Of a DNA stretch of 64,000 nucleotides, positions 46,603 through 57,178 are shown in pieces (position 1 is the first letter of the stretch; every line of letters starts with the position of its first letter). The stretch lies in assembly GCA_030035585.1 (NCBI GenBank), contig CM057464.1:73516919-73580918 (forward strand), written 5' to 3'. The notes below the pieces were generated by a model. That model was given only the letters and a program-made list of their open reading frames with translations. It searched no databases and was not told the DNA's origin. The translations under genes and the position numbers were made by a program. The DNA comes from Dugong dugon. Taxonomy: Eukaryota; Chordata; Mammalia; Sirenia; Dugongidae.

Positions 46603-47611
46603 GAACTCAAGGAAAGGTTTAAACACAGAAGAAAACATTCGTTGATGGTTACAAGGGTGGGGAGGGAGTGTGAGGGTTATTTACTAACTAGATAGTACAT
46701 AAGAATATCTTAGGTGAAGGGAAGGACAGCACACACTACAGGGGAAGTCAGCACGACTGGACTAAACCAAAGCTAAGAAGTTTCCTGAATAGGATCAAAC
46801 ACTTTGAGGGACAGAGTAGCACGGGTAGGGGTCTGGGGACCATGCTTTCAGGGGACATATGGGTCAATTGGCATAACAAAGCTTATTAAGAAAATGCTCT
46901 GCATCCTACTTTGGTTAGTGGTATCTGGGGTCTTAAAAGCTTGCAAGCGGCCATCTAAGATGCATCAGTTGGTCCCAACCACCTGGAGTAAAGGAGAATG
47001 AAGAACACCAAAGACACAAGGAAAGTATTAGCCCAAGAGACAGAAAGGGCCACATAAACCAGAGACTTCACCAGCCTGAGATCAGAAGAACTAGATGGTT
47101 CCCGGCTACCACCAATGACTGCCCTGACAGGGAACACAACAGAGAGTCCTGGATTGAGCAGGAGAAAGATGGGGTGCAGAACTCAAATTCTAGTAAAAAG
47201 ACCAGACTTAATGGTCTGACTGAGACTGGAGGAACCCCATAAAGCATGGCCCCTCGATTCTCTATCAGCCCAGAACTAAAACAATTTCTGAGGCCAACTC
47301 TTCAGACACGGATTGGACTGGCCTGTGGGACATAAAGTGATACTCGTGAGGAGTGTGCCTCTTAGCTCAAGTAGATACAAGAGACTAAATGGGCGGCTTC
47401 TGTCTCGAGGTGAGATGGAATGCAGAGGGGATTAGGAGCTGGTTGACTGGACATGGGGTATCAGGGGTCGAAAGGAGGAGTGTGCTGTCATAGTATTGGG
47501 AGAGCAATTAGGGTCACATAACAATGTATGTATAAAGTTTTGTATGGGAGACTAACTTGAAATGTAAACTTCATTTAAACTACAACAATAAGATAAATAA
47601 ATAAATAAAAA
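46603..47611 (+). other. 3'UTR of L1 copy D
   Basis: About 1 kb, with GTGGGGAGGGAGTGTGAGGG (46658), TCTGGGGTCTTAAAAGCTTG (46926), GGGCCACATAAACCAGAGAC, GACCAGACTTAATGGTCTGA (a partly self-complementary block) and CACATAACAATGTATG close to the tail. The same blocks appear in minus-strand form in copy B and copy C, which makes this 3'UTR a useful marker for the family. Confidence 0.85.
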
Positions 47612-48425
47612 GTCTCCCACTAACTGTTGTTTTGAGAATATAGGACAAGGGTGTGAGCAAATTGACCAGTTAGGAAGCTATTGAGATAATTAAGACAAGA
47701 GATTAGGATGGTTTGGACCAACTTGATAACAGTGAAGATAATGAAAAAAATAAATAAATAAAACAGATTCTGGATATATTTAGTAAATATAGCCAACATA
47801 TTTGCTAATGGATTGAATATGGAGATAAGAGAAAAAGACAATGGGGATGATTCCAAAGTTTTTGACCAGAGCAAATTATTTACAAGAATTAAGTTGCCAC
47901 TTCCTAATTTGGGAAGACGTGTGGCACAGGAGTGTCTTTGTACCAATTTTGAGATGGCTTCTTTTACATTCAAGTGGATATTGTACTGTAGACCTGAGGT
48001 CTAGACTGGAGATAAAATCTTGGCTTCTTTCTTATAAAGATGCTATTTAAGGCTATTAAATTTGGTGAGATCACCAAGAGAATGACTGCAGATAAAGAAA
48101 TGTCCTGGGAAATCCCACTTTTAGAGGTGAAGGATAAGAGGAGAAAGAGTCTCAGCAAAAAGAGACAGAAATTTAGAAAATTAAGAGACTGTGATGTATT
48201 GGAAATCAAATTAAAAAATTATACCCTATACAAAGGAGTAATTAATTGTTTCAAGCACCACTGATAGGGCTAATAGGTTGGGGATTGAGAATTATCCATT
48301 GTATTTAGCAAAGCAGAGATCATTGGTGACATGATTAAAAGCAATTTTGATGCAGTGGGGGAGGGGTAAAAGCGTGGTTGGAATAGGTTTTTAAGTGAGA
48401 AGAGCTGAGAAACTGAGACAAATTC
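47612..48425 (-). mobile_element. L2 LINE, minus strand, right part of the split element
   Basis: It resumes the L2 left at 40385: GACCAGTTAGGAAGCTATTG, GATTCTGGATATATTTAG, GGATGATTCCAAAGTTTTTG, AGATCACCAAGAGAATGAC, TTGAGAATTATCCATTG and AGATCATTGGTGACATG, all in L2 order. About 200-250 bp of L2 expected between the two parts (from memory of the consensus) is absent, so a deletion may have accompanied the insertion. Confidence 0.75.
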
Positions 48426-48689
48426 ATCTTTTATGTTTTGTTTTGTTTTTTCCTAGTGCTTAGCACAGAAACAGGCACACTGGTTCTGCTGATCAGATCT
48501 TTGCTGTATAAAAGTTTAAAACCAGTTTCCAAGTCTACAAAGCTAAAGCACAAAATCTTCATGGAAGTCATCTCCCAAAGTACCTTCAGAAGTCCTCTTC
48601 TGTCCTTCTCATAAATCTCTCAAAATGTTTGTCATGATATGTTTTTATAGACAGATGTATGTGTAGAACAGCAGCCCCATTAATAATAT
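48426..48689. other. Unique spacer
   Basis: Nothing recognised. Confidence 0.4.
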
Positions 48690-49107
48690 AATCTAAGAAC
48701 CCAACCCAAACCAAACCAAACCCATTGCCATTGAGCCAATTCCAACTCATAGTGACCCTATAGGGCAGAGTAGAATTGCTCCCATAGAGTTTCCAAGGCT
48801 GTAATCTTTGTGTAAGCAGATTGCTATGTCTTTCTCCTGTGGAACTGCTAGTGGGTTCAGACTGCTGACCTTTTGGTTAGCAGCCAAATGTTTAACCATT
48901 GTACTACCAAACCCACTGCTGTCAAGTTGATTCCAACTCATAGTGACCCTATAGGATTTCCAAGGCTGTAAATCTCTAAGGAAGCAGAGTGCTGTGTCCT
49001 TCTCCCATGGAGCCGCTGGTGGTTTCAAACTGCTGACCTTTTTGTTAGCAGTCAATGGCTTTAACAACTACACCACCAGGGCTCCTTACTGCGCCACCAG
49101 GGCTTGT
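48690..49107 (-). mobile_element. Two minus-strand AfroSINEs, one inside the other's 5' end
   Basis: The first copy runs 48698-48908 (CCAACTCATAGTGACCC, GGTTAGCAGCCAAATG, AACCATTGTACTACC). A second begins at 48909 (CCCACTGCTGTCAAGTTG) and ends at about 49085 (CACCACCAGGGCTCC). Then TGCGCCACCAGGGCTTG (49091-49107), the very head of the first copy, follows. The second therefore landed within the last 20 bp of the first. Confidence 0.85.
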
Positions 49108-49635
49108 TAACCTAAGAACACGTCTCTAAAAAATTTTACATATTGTAAAGAGCAATAACTTCTCCAAAGACCTATTTACTGTCTTTCATTTTATACCTTA
49201 ATGGATTTCCTCAGGACCCAAGAAATTACATTAAATAATTTCAAATGAAGAATTTTTGTTTTTCAAATTTACAAGTGAAATCTATTAATGTACTCTTTTA
49301 TATCAAGACAGAAATGCACAGTTTTGGAGGCATAATTTTCAAAAGAATACAAACTTTATCTAATGGCACACAGATTTTTTTCTGTAGCCCAGATGATTAA
49401 ACTGCACACTATGTTACAACAACTGATTGTTTAAGACATCTGAATACCAATCTGAATAATGAAGCTTTGGTTAATATGATTTTTGGCTGATAAGAATTAG
49501 CTGTGCTATGGTTTTATTCTTAACCTTTTCCTTAGAGATTATAGTTAACTCTTAAGAGATGGTTGCAAACTGAGAATTTATATGATGTTTGTAGCAGGCA
49601 TGGGGCTATGTGGAATATATTATTAACTTGCCTTC
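49108..49635. other. AT-rich DNA, nothing recognised
   Basis: No gene or clear repeat. Confidence 0.4.
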
Positions 49636-49844
49636 AAGTTTATTCCTTCATTCAACATATTTTTAGGTGTCTCTATTGGACCCTGCACTGCATTAAGTAT
49701 TGGAGATACAAAGATAAACCAAATATGCATGGTCCCTTCCTCACAGAGCTTATAATCAACAAGTAAACAAACAAAAACATAATTAAAATTTGTGATAAGT
49801 TCTTCCATGGTATAGATAAACATTATCACTCTTAAATGTATTGG
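49636..49844 (-). mobile_element. L2 LINE 3' end, minus strand, left part
   Basis: TTCCTTCATTCAACATATTT, TTGGAGATACAAAGATAAAC, CTTCCTCACAGAGCTTATAA and AACAAGTAAACAAACAAAA are a typical reverse L2 3' end. It is interrupted at 49845 and resumes at 51316. Confidence 0.78.
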
Positions 49845-51304
49845 CCCAAGAGACAGAAAGGGCCACATAAACCAGAGACTTCACCAGCCTGAGACCAGAA
49901 GAACTAGATGGTGCCTGGCTACCACCAATGACCGCCCTGACAGGGAACACAACAGAGAGTCTCGGATGGAGCAGGAGAAATGTGGGGTGCAGAACTCAAA
50001 TTCTAGTAAAAAGACCAGACTTAATGGTCTGACTGAGACTAGAGGAACCCCATAAAGCATGGCCCCTCGATTCTCTATCAGCCCAGAACTAAAACAATTT
50101 CCAAGGCCAACTCTTCAGACAGGGATTGGACTGGCCTGTGGGACATAAAGTGATACTCGTGAGGAGTGTGCCTCTTAGCTCAAGTAGATACAAGAGACTA
50201 AATGGGCATCTTCTGTCCAGAGGTGAGACGGTAAGGCAGATAAGGTGAGGAGCTGGTTTACTGAACATGGGGAATCAGGGGTGGAAAGGAGGAGTGCACT
50301 GTCACATTATGGAAGAAATTAGAGTCATATAACATTGTATGTATAAATTTTTTATGGGGAAAAAAAGTAAACAAAAAAAATTTAAGCTGGAGATGGTTTC
50401 CAACTACTTGCTTAAATTGCACATCTGCTGTCATATATATATATAAAAGCACATGGGGGCACAGTTAAGGATACTTCTTAGACGTAAACAAATACCTCAT
50501 GGGGATGGTTTCATGGGTTTAAAGGATTGGGACCATAGAGTCATGGGACCTCTTGGTCAATTAGCACAACATAGTTCATAAAGTTTATGTTCTATATCCT
50601 AGCTTGGTAAGTAGTATCTGGGTTCCTAAAAGCATGCTAGCAGCCATGTAAGATACAACTATTGGTCTATACTCATCTGGAGAAAAAGAGAAAGAAGGAA
50701 ATGAAAGACTTGAAGAAGGAACTAGTCTACAGGACTAATAGTCTACACAAACCACAGCCTGAGACCAGAAGAACTAGATGGTGCCCAGCTACCACCACTA
50801 GCCATTCTGACAAGGGGCACAATAGATGGACCCTGACAGAATGGGAGAAAAATGTGGAACAGAGCCTCAAATTCTCAATTAAAAAAAAAAAAGACTTACT
50901 GGACTGGCTGAGACTAGAGGACTCCCCAAGACTGTTGCCCTGAGATACTCCTTAAACCTTGAACTGAAACTAGCCCCTGAGGTCAACTTTTAAGTAAATA
51001 ATAGATTGGCTCAAAAAATAAAGAATATCACCTGTAAGTACTATGCTCCTTTAAAAAATCATCTATATCAGACCAAATGGTCAACAATTTTAAAACAAAG
51101 ATGAAAATGTAAGGGGGCAGGGAATCTAGACTAATGGAAGCAGAACAACCAGAACGGAAATATTGAGAATGTTCACGCATTGTGAAGAATGTAACCAATG
51201 TCACTGAACAATTTGTGTAGAAACTGTTGAATGGGAACCTAAACCGCTGTGTAAAACTTCACTGAAAACGTAATAAAATATATGTTTTTTTAAATTGAAA
51301 AAAA
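49845..51304 (+). mobile_element. Chimeric L1 insertion: two L1 3'UTRs in tandem within one TSD
   Basis: First segment (49845 to about 50359): young L1 3'UTR as in copy D, ending in an A-rich run (50360-50380). Second segment (about 50440-51297): the 3'UTR of an older L1 type (TGGTATCTGGG-like block at 50614-50622, GCCTGAGACCAGAAGAAC, TTCTCAATTAAAAAAAAAAA), ending with AATAAA (51272-51277) and an A-tract. AAATGTATTGG stands exactly at 49834-49844 and 51305-51315, behind a TT on the left as L1 endonuclease prefers. One 11-bp TSD encloses both segments, so they entered together. Confidence 0.82.
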
Positions 51305-51315
51305 AAATGTATTGG

Positions 51316-51815
51316 GAGTGTGATTTCTATGTCAAATAATAAAAATATATATGCTACTAGAAAAACACTGTATGAAAGAAAGAAGATAAAGAAAAGACTG
51401 TAGTAGTCTATAAAGTATGAAGGAAAATGCATTAGACAGAATGGTCAACAAAAGCCAGAGATAATAATTTGAGACTTGAATGATAAGAGGAAGTCTTCCA
51501 AGAAAAGAGTAAAGGAGACAGTACCTAGCAAAAATCTTGAGTCAGAAAAGAGATTAGAAACTGGAAAAAGACAAGGTGGCTTGAGCTTAGTGAGTGAGAG
51601 CACAGGGGGTTTGAAATAAAATTATAGAGACAGGAAGAAAGACGATCTTTCTTGGTCTTGTAGGATTTCATTCTAAGTGCAATGGGAGGCCATATAAGGG
51701 TTTAAAGGAAAGGATCATACTTTTTCAGAAGAGCAACTCTGTTTTCTGTGTGGAGAACGAATTGGAAGTGTACAGTGAAATAAACCAGTCAGAAGGCTAC
51801 AGAAATGTTCGAAAG
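51316..51815 (-). mobile_element. L2 LINE, minus strand, right part
   Basis: It continues the L2 of 49636-49844: AAGAGGAAGTCTTCCAAG, GTGCAATGGGAGGCCATA, AAGGATCATACTTTTTCAG, CAACTCTGTTTTCTGTGTGG and CCAGTCAGAAGGCTAC follow L2 order. Confidence 0.72.
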
Positions 51816-53206
51816 AAAACAAAACAAAACAAAAGATTAAAAGTTTATAGAAATATTATCAAAAAAAATAAAAGATTGCATAGAGGAAATGGTGCTAGAA
51901 ATAAGTAGTAGACTGAGCCATTTTTGGAGATAGGCTTGACAAGACAGTGATAAGTTAGATTTGGGGATGTGGGAAAATAATTACAATAGGAATTATAAAG
52001 TCCTTCATTTGAAGTATCCCATATTTTGTGTGTCTCTCCAGTTCCTTGTTTTTTTGGAATCTGCCTAAAAAATGAAAGCAACATTTATAATTCTGGTGTT
52101 TTGATCTTCAACTGTTATGTGTTACATTCAAAACTCTTTGAAACATAAAAAAGAATTCAATATAAAACTGAGGGGAAAAAAAAGGATACATCCAGTTGGT
52201 CAAGAGGCAAATGTATTCTGAATAAGAACCCTTTATAAAAAAAACTTAGAAGGCAACTTTTTTTTTTTTTTTTGTAACTCATAAGAAAAACATACTACCT
52301 CAACTTTAGAGTTCATCACAAAGTTGGTTCATCATGGTGCCCCCAACTGAAGTTGTACTCTCCTCATAAATAGAATCTTTACTAAAAATCTGTTCTTGGA
52401 TTTTATATATGCCTAATTAGGTTAAATATTAGTGAAAGTTTAGATCCATTCTGTTGTATTAACGATGGGAAGAAAAAACATTCCTTAGCCAATTACTTCA
52501 GATTTCACTCTAGTCAAAACAGTGTTTAGTTGAAATTCTACAGAGAGAAAGTTTCACTTAGTTGCTAAAATTGTATTTTAGCTTCTTTCTTAAGGCAGTT
52601 TGTTTCTACCAAAAAAAAAAAAAACACCTGAAAATAGTAAATTATTTAATTTTCCCATTTCTCTCCACCTTAGAAAGGACAGAAGAAGAAACACCCAAGA
52701 AACGGGTGCCGGGTAGGCAGAATGATTAAAACTGCTGCTGTCTGTTCTCTTTAATATTGTCTTCAATTTTAACTTATACCCGGTTCAAAGGAAGAATATC
52801 TTCCAGGAGATCCGGGCATCCCATGAGAACAATCAATCAAGATTCTACGTGAATCATTTCTTCATGTCATAACCCTGTGGAGAATCTAGTTTGTATCTTT
52901 TTTTAATTCATTTTATTTAGTTTCAAATTTAGTTTTATCATTCATTCTCTGTGAAACTTAAGTCATAATACAGACCTCATTAAAATAAGTAGTTGAAGAC
53001 CCAGAGATTTAAAAAAATGGCAGAGAAAAAAGTATTTACTCTAGAAAGGTTAGTGTACATTCCAAAATATCAGAAATAGTTTGTGGGAGAAGTGAGAAAA
53101 ATGAAAAAGAAAAACATTCTGTTTGTGAAAATAATTAACCAAATTTCCGCAGAGACAGACTTCATCAAGCTATAGCAGCATTATTCTTCCCTGTCTTTTT
53201 CTTTTT
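51816..53206. other. Unique DNA, about 1.4 kb, nothing recognised
   Basis: Contains homopolymer runs (T at 52257-52273, A at 52610-52624) and a GC-richer patch at 52680-52850. No gene or RNA recognised. Confidence 0.4.
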
Positions 53207-53850
53207 TTTTTTGATAGACTACATTTTTAGAGCAGTTTTATGTTTACAGATAAATTGTGCAAAAAGTACAGATATCCGCATATTCTCTCTGTCCCTCCCC
53301 CTACAGTTGTCCCTATTATTAGCATCTTGGATTCCTGTGGTATATTGTTACAATTGATGGACCAATACTTACACAGTATTGTTAACTAAAGTCCATAGTA
53401 AGGCTCATTTTGTGCTGTAAGGTCTTTTTGGATTTTGACAAATGCCTGTCATATATCACCATTTAGTATCATGATGAATAGTTCTACTGCCATTAAAATG
53501 TCCCATGCGCCAACTACTCATCTCCCTTCTATTGTCCCCAAGTTCCTGGCAACCAGAAGGTCCAGAAAGGCATATAGTTGGAATCATACATTGCATAATA
53601 TTTCAGACTGGCTTCCTTCACTTAGCAAAAGGTATTTAAGGTTTCTCTATATCTTTTCCAGGCTTGATAGCTTGTTTCTTTTTATCACTTAATAATACTT
53701 CATTGTATGGATGTATCACAGTTTGCTTATTCATTCACCAGTTGAAGGACATATTGGTTGCTTCTAATTTTTTGTAATTATAAATAAATAAATCGTGTAT
53801 AAACGTTCCTGTACAGGTTTCCGTGTGAACATAAGTTTTCAACATCTTGT
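53207..53850 (-). mobile_element. Ancient L1 3' end, minus strand
   Basis: TTTTAGAGCAGTTTTATGTT, ACAGTTGTCCCTATTATTAG, AATGCCTGTCATATATCACC, GTTGGAATCATACATTGC and ATTCACCAGTTGAAGGACAT are hallmark stretches of an old mammalian L1 3' end, here about 640 bp. Confidence 0.88.
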
Positions 53851-54447
53851 CATTTTTAACATAGAAAACAAACAACAAAGTGATTTAAAAAAAAAGAAGA
53901 AGAAGATCCAGAGAGCCAAGGATCTGAAAGAGTATATGAGCTGTCCTTTCTTTTGATAAGTTTTTAAAAGGCAGCTATAGCTCTTTTGCTGGGGAAGCTG
54001 AAGCCGGTAGTAGAAAAAAGGCAATCAGGGCTTTTTATGTCACACTTCTCTGAAGCTCTCAACAGCCTCATCAATACTCTAAAATCTAAAAGATCATGGA
54101 AAGGCAAGACGTGGTTGACCTGAACTGGCTGTGATTTCTAATAGGACTGGCAATCGAGTGTAGATGATACTTAGTTGAAAATGACTTTGGAAGGTCAATC
54201 TCACAAGATGATAGCCAGTCACAGGTCAAGGTGGGATCCTGAAAGAGTTTAGGGCCTAACCATAGTCCAAGCATACTACGTGCATAGTCACAAGCTCTGC
54301 AGGGATCCCAAAGGATTTAGGTAAAAATTTTAGCCAGCCCAGGAGAAAGCCCATCTCAGAATCAATGTTACTATCTCTTATAGTTGCTCTGGTTCCCGAT
54401 TATCAGAGATCCAATCTTGCAGGTTAAGTTTGTTAGTAATGTTATAG
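53851..54447. other. Unique DNA, nothing recognised
   Basis: No gene or clear repeat. Confidence 0.4.
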
Positions 54448-54635
54448 TACAGTTGTTACAAAATTGTGGTACCCCGATGTCCCAGCATCTTCTAGGAATG
54501 TGTTAGAAATGCAAATTACTAGGCCCCAGCCCAGAGTAGCATCAGAAACTCTGAAGCTGAGGACCCAGCAATACTTTTTTAAAAGCCCTCCAGGTGATAT
54601 TGACGGACACTAAGATTTGAGAAACTTACACAGGC
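54448..54635 (-). mobile_element. hAT-Charlie non-autonomous DNA transposon (MER5A-like)
   Basis: TGTTAGAAATGCAAATTAC, GGCCCCAGCCCAGAGTAG, ATCAGAAACTCTGAAGC, AGCCCTCCAGGTGATATTG and TAAGATTTGAGAAAC match a MER5A-type element. Strand is assigned from memory. It encodes no transposase; ancient. Confidence 0.78.
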
Positions 54636-54654
54636 AAAGTAGTGTTTTCAGCCT

Positions 54655-54805
54655 TGACAGCCTTAAAACGTTACTGATGCTTGGTTCTCACTTTCGAGAT
54701 TTTGATTTGATTGGTCTTGGGTACATTCTAGGCACTGACATTTAAAGAATCTCCTGAAATGTTTCTGGTGTGCAGCAAGAGTTAAGGATCAATGACCTAA
54801 AGAAA
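54655..54805 (+). mobile_element. Second hAT-Charlie fragment (MER5B/MER58-like)
   Basis: AGATTTTGATTTGATTGGTC, TTGGGTACATTCTAGGCA and ACATTTAAAGAATCTCC, then GGTGTGCAGCAAGAGTTAAG fit the pattern of a related Charlie-derived repeat. Strand uncertain. Confidence 0.5.
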
Positions 54806-55424
54806 GATTTGCGTCTCCCAGGGAACAAGCACAGCAGCTCAATGCAGCTGGCCCCCTAAATCTTTCTACTGCTCTTCACATCTTTCTCTGCCCACACCAC
54901 TCCACATAATCCTCATTTTCACCCCCACTTTGGGAACTATGCAGAATAAAACCCTCTGAAAGACTGCGAAATCTCTTGCAAACCCAAACAAGGAAGGTGA
55001 TGGCAAATGTCACAGCTCCTCAGGACTCTTTCTAGATCAATGCTTTCCTTCTTCCTTGTACCTTCCTCCACTCCAAGCTGATGTGATTCTGTGCTAAGTC
55101 TATTCTTAGTTCTGGAGTTTAAGTGCATTAATAATTTCTCTCACTTGGCAGCTTTCTGGACTTTAGGGAGTCATTTTTCAATTACATCCTATTTAGTGTT
55201 TATGTCCAGGAACTCTGGCACTTGATAAAGTAATTCATCCTAATAATTTTTTACTTAAAATATTAAATTACACCACAATCTGTGGTGTTCTGTGACACTC
55301 TTTTGCTTTTAGAAGTGACCATGATATCAGTGGTTTGGATAACCGTCAGCTTTTACAAGCTGTGTCATTGTCCATGCTCCCAAATTAAAAAGTCAATGTC
55401 CTTTAAAGAAAAAAAAAAAAAAAA
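54806..55424. other. Unique DNA with an A-tract at the right end
   Basis: No gene seen. An A run (about 55409-55425) abuts the MIR that follows. Confidence 0.4.
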
Positions 55425-55690
55425 AGACATGGTTTAGTGGCTAAGAGTGTAGATTCTGGAGCAAGTCTGTATGATTTTGAGTTTGAAGCCCAGTTTTGTT
55501 ATCTGCTAGTTGTCTGAACTTAAATAAGATATTTACTCTTTTATCATTTCTATTGTTTGTCTTTAAAATGGGGATGAAAATTATATTCTTGTTTAGGGTA
55601 GTCTTAAGGATTAAGCCAGTTAACATATGTAAAGCACTTAGACAGAGCTTGACACATATTAAGATCTCAATAAACATTATGTGTGTAAAG
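55425..55690 (+). mobile_element. MIR SINE, plus strand, nearly complete
   Basis: ATGGTTTAGTGGCTAAGAGT, GATTCTGGAGCAAGTCTG, AAAATGGGGATGAAAAT, TTAAGGATTAAGCCAGTTAA and ATGTAAAGCACTTAGACAG, then CTCAATAAACATTATG, all in MIR order. Confidence 0.87.
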
Positions 55691-56715
55691 ATCTTATTAT
55701 TCTCACACTAGATTCTTGATTCTATTTTTTTAAGTTGTAATTATTGAACAACATATTGAGACTAAACATGAGCTGAAATTATATTGCAACCATCTTATAT
55801 ACTAAGTATAAAAGAAAACTTGATTTTAACTGATGGATCCAAGTGTGGCTTACTTGTTCCTGGGTGGGCTAGTCGCGGTATGATTTCCTCCATGTCCTTC
55901 ACTAAATCCATACAGATGTGATCCTCCTGTAGGCAGCAGGGAAGTTGAGAGCTGATAAAAGTCTACAACTCTGCCTCTGATTTTAAGCACTTGTTATTGA
56001 CAGAGTAACTACTATAATACAAATTTGCATACCAACAGTAGTAATTGAGAATCACCTGTTCAAGAAGAACAGAAATTCACAGCTGAAATTGTATCTCATG
56101 AATCAGGCCTATCTAATTATATGGAATGATGAAAAATGATAAGAACACATTTCTTGTGTGGCTTATAGCTCATAGAAAATATTTGTATGATAATAATACT
56201 TTGTGGAGTGTGCTATTGTTTACAAAGTATTTTCATTATTATCTCAGTTTAATCTACCCAACAGCAATGTAAGGTGCTCATTGCAAAGGGCAGTTTCAGG
56301 ACTGGACCTCAGCTCCTCTATGTCTGTTGCTGTGTGCTGTCAAGTCGATTCTGATAATTTCATCAGTGTCACAACTACTGGTGGTTCATAAGATATCGGT
56401 CCGAGACCTATGTAGAGATTATAGGATAAATAATTACAGTTTTATATTATGTAATTTATATCTTATCATTTACAATTTGCTATTAAATGGTCTATACAAA
56501 ATATTTTGATAGTCATGAATCTTCTGGGAAGTCAAGAAGATAATCTGCATAGTACAAAGAAATTTTTTTAAGTTTTTGTTTTTGATATTTTCTGAGTTAT
56601 CTTCAGTGGCCCCATGCATTTTGCAGGAGAAAGCATAGATCTTAAAGGAAAAATGATCAGAAATTTCCAAAGGGTAACTGAAACCAAATGACAACATTCT
56701 TACTTCCAGAGTAAC
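55691..56715. other. Unique DNA; weak MIR-like and AfroSINE-like traces
   Basis: 56170-56310 has a weak MIR-like order in reverse (AGTATTTTCATTATTATCTC, AACAGCAATGTAAGG). 56319-56354 (CTGTCAAGTCGATTCTGAT) looks like a scrap of AfroSINE. Neither is firm. Confidence 0.35.
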
Positions 56716-56850
56716 TAACTAAACCCATTGCCATCGATTGGATTCTGACTCATAGTGACTCTATAGGACATAGTAGAACTGCCCCATAGAGTTTCCAAGG
56801 AGCAGCTGGTGGATTTGAACTGTCGACCTTTTGGTTAGCAGCAGTCAATG
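56716..56850 (-). mobile_element. AfroSINE, minus strand, shortened
   Basis: CCATTGCCATCGATTGGATT, TGACTCATAGTGACTC, GTAGAACTGCCCCATAGAG and CGACCTTTTGGTTAGCAGC. The middle is deleted relative to full copies. Confidence 0.88.
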
Positions 56851-57004
56851 TAAATGGTTTCTCTTTGTAGGTCTTTAGATATGACTTGGCTTCAAGCTCA
56901 AATCTGGTAGTTGTTGCTTCGGTTTACTTCTTTAAAAGAAGTGCTTTCAGAACAACTACTGTGTGGGTTTTCAGTGGATTTCATATTGGCTTGTGAATTA
57001 TATA

Positions 57005-57178
57005 ACCAGTGTTTGAAGAGACCCTCAATAAGATGGATTGACACAGTTACTTCAACAATGCGCTCAAGTGTAACTACTATCATGAGGATGACACAGGACA
57101 GGTCAATGTTTCGTTCTGTTGTACACGAGGTCGCTATGAGTCAGAATCAACTGGATGGCAGCTAACAACAGCAACAAT
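57005..57178 (+). mobile_element. RTE LINE 3' end fragment, plus strand
   Basis: AGACCCTCAATAAGATGG, ATTGACACAGTTACTTCAAC, AATGTTTCGTTCTGTTGTAC and ATGGCAGCTAACAACAGC are the complement-strand equivalent of 60681-60850. About 170 bp, 5'-truncated. Confidence 0.85.

Larger units (their letters stand above)
40830..47611 (+). mobile_element. L1 LINE copy D, full length, plus strand
   Basis: 5'UTR (about 40830-41422), ORF1 (41423-42362), inter-ORF region (42363-42817), ORF2 (42818-46602) and 3'UTR ending in an AATA-rich tail (47588-47611). Its 5'UTR and ORF1 N-terminus are unlike those of copies A and B and recall older L1MA-type elements. Its 3'UTR matches the short insertions at 39705-40319 and 49845-50380. 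It sits inside an ancient L2. The 5' boundary is uncertain by some tens of bases and no TSD was found. Frames are broken in many places, so it is dead. Confidence 0.9.
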
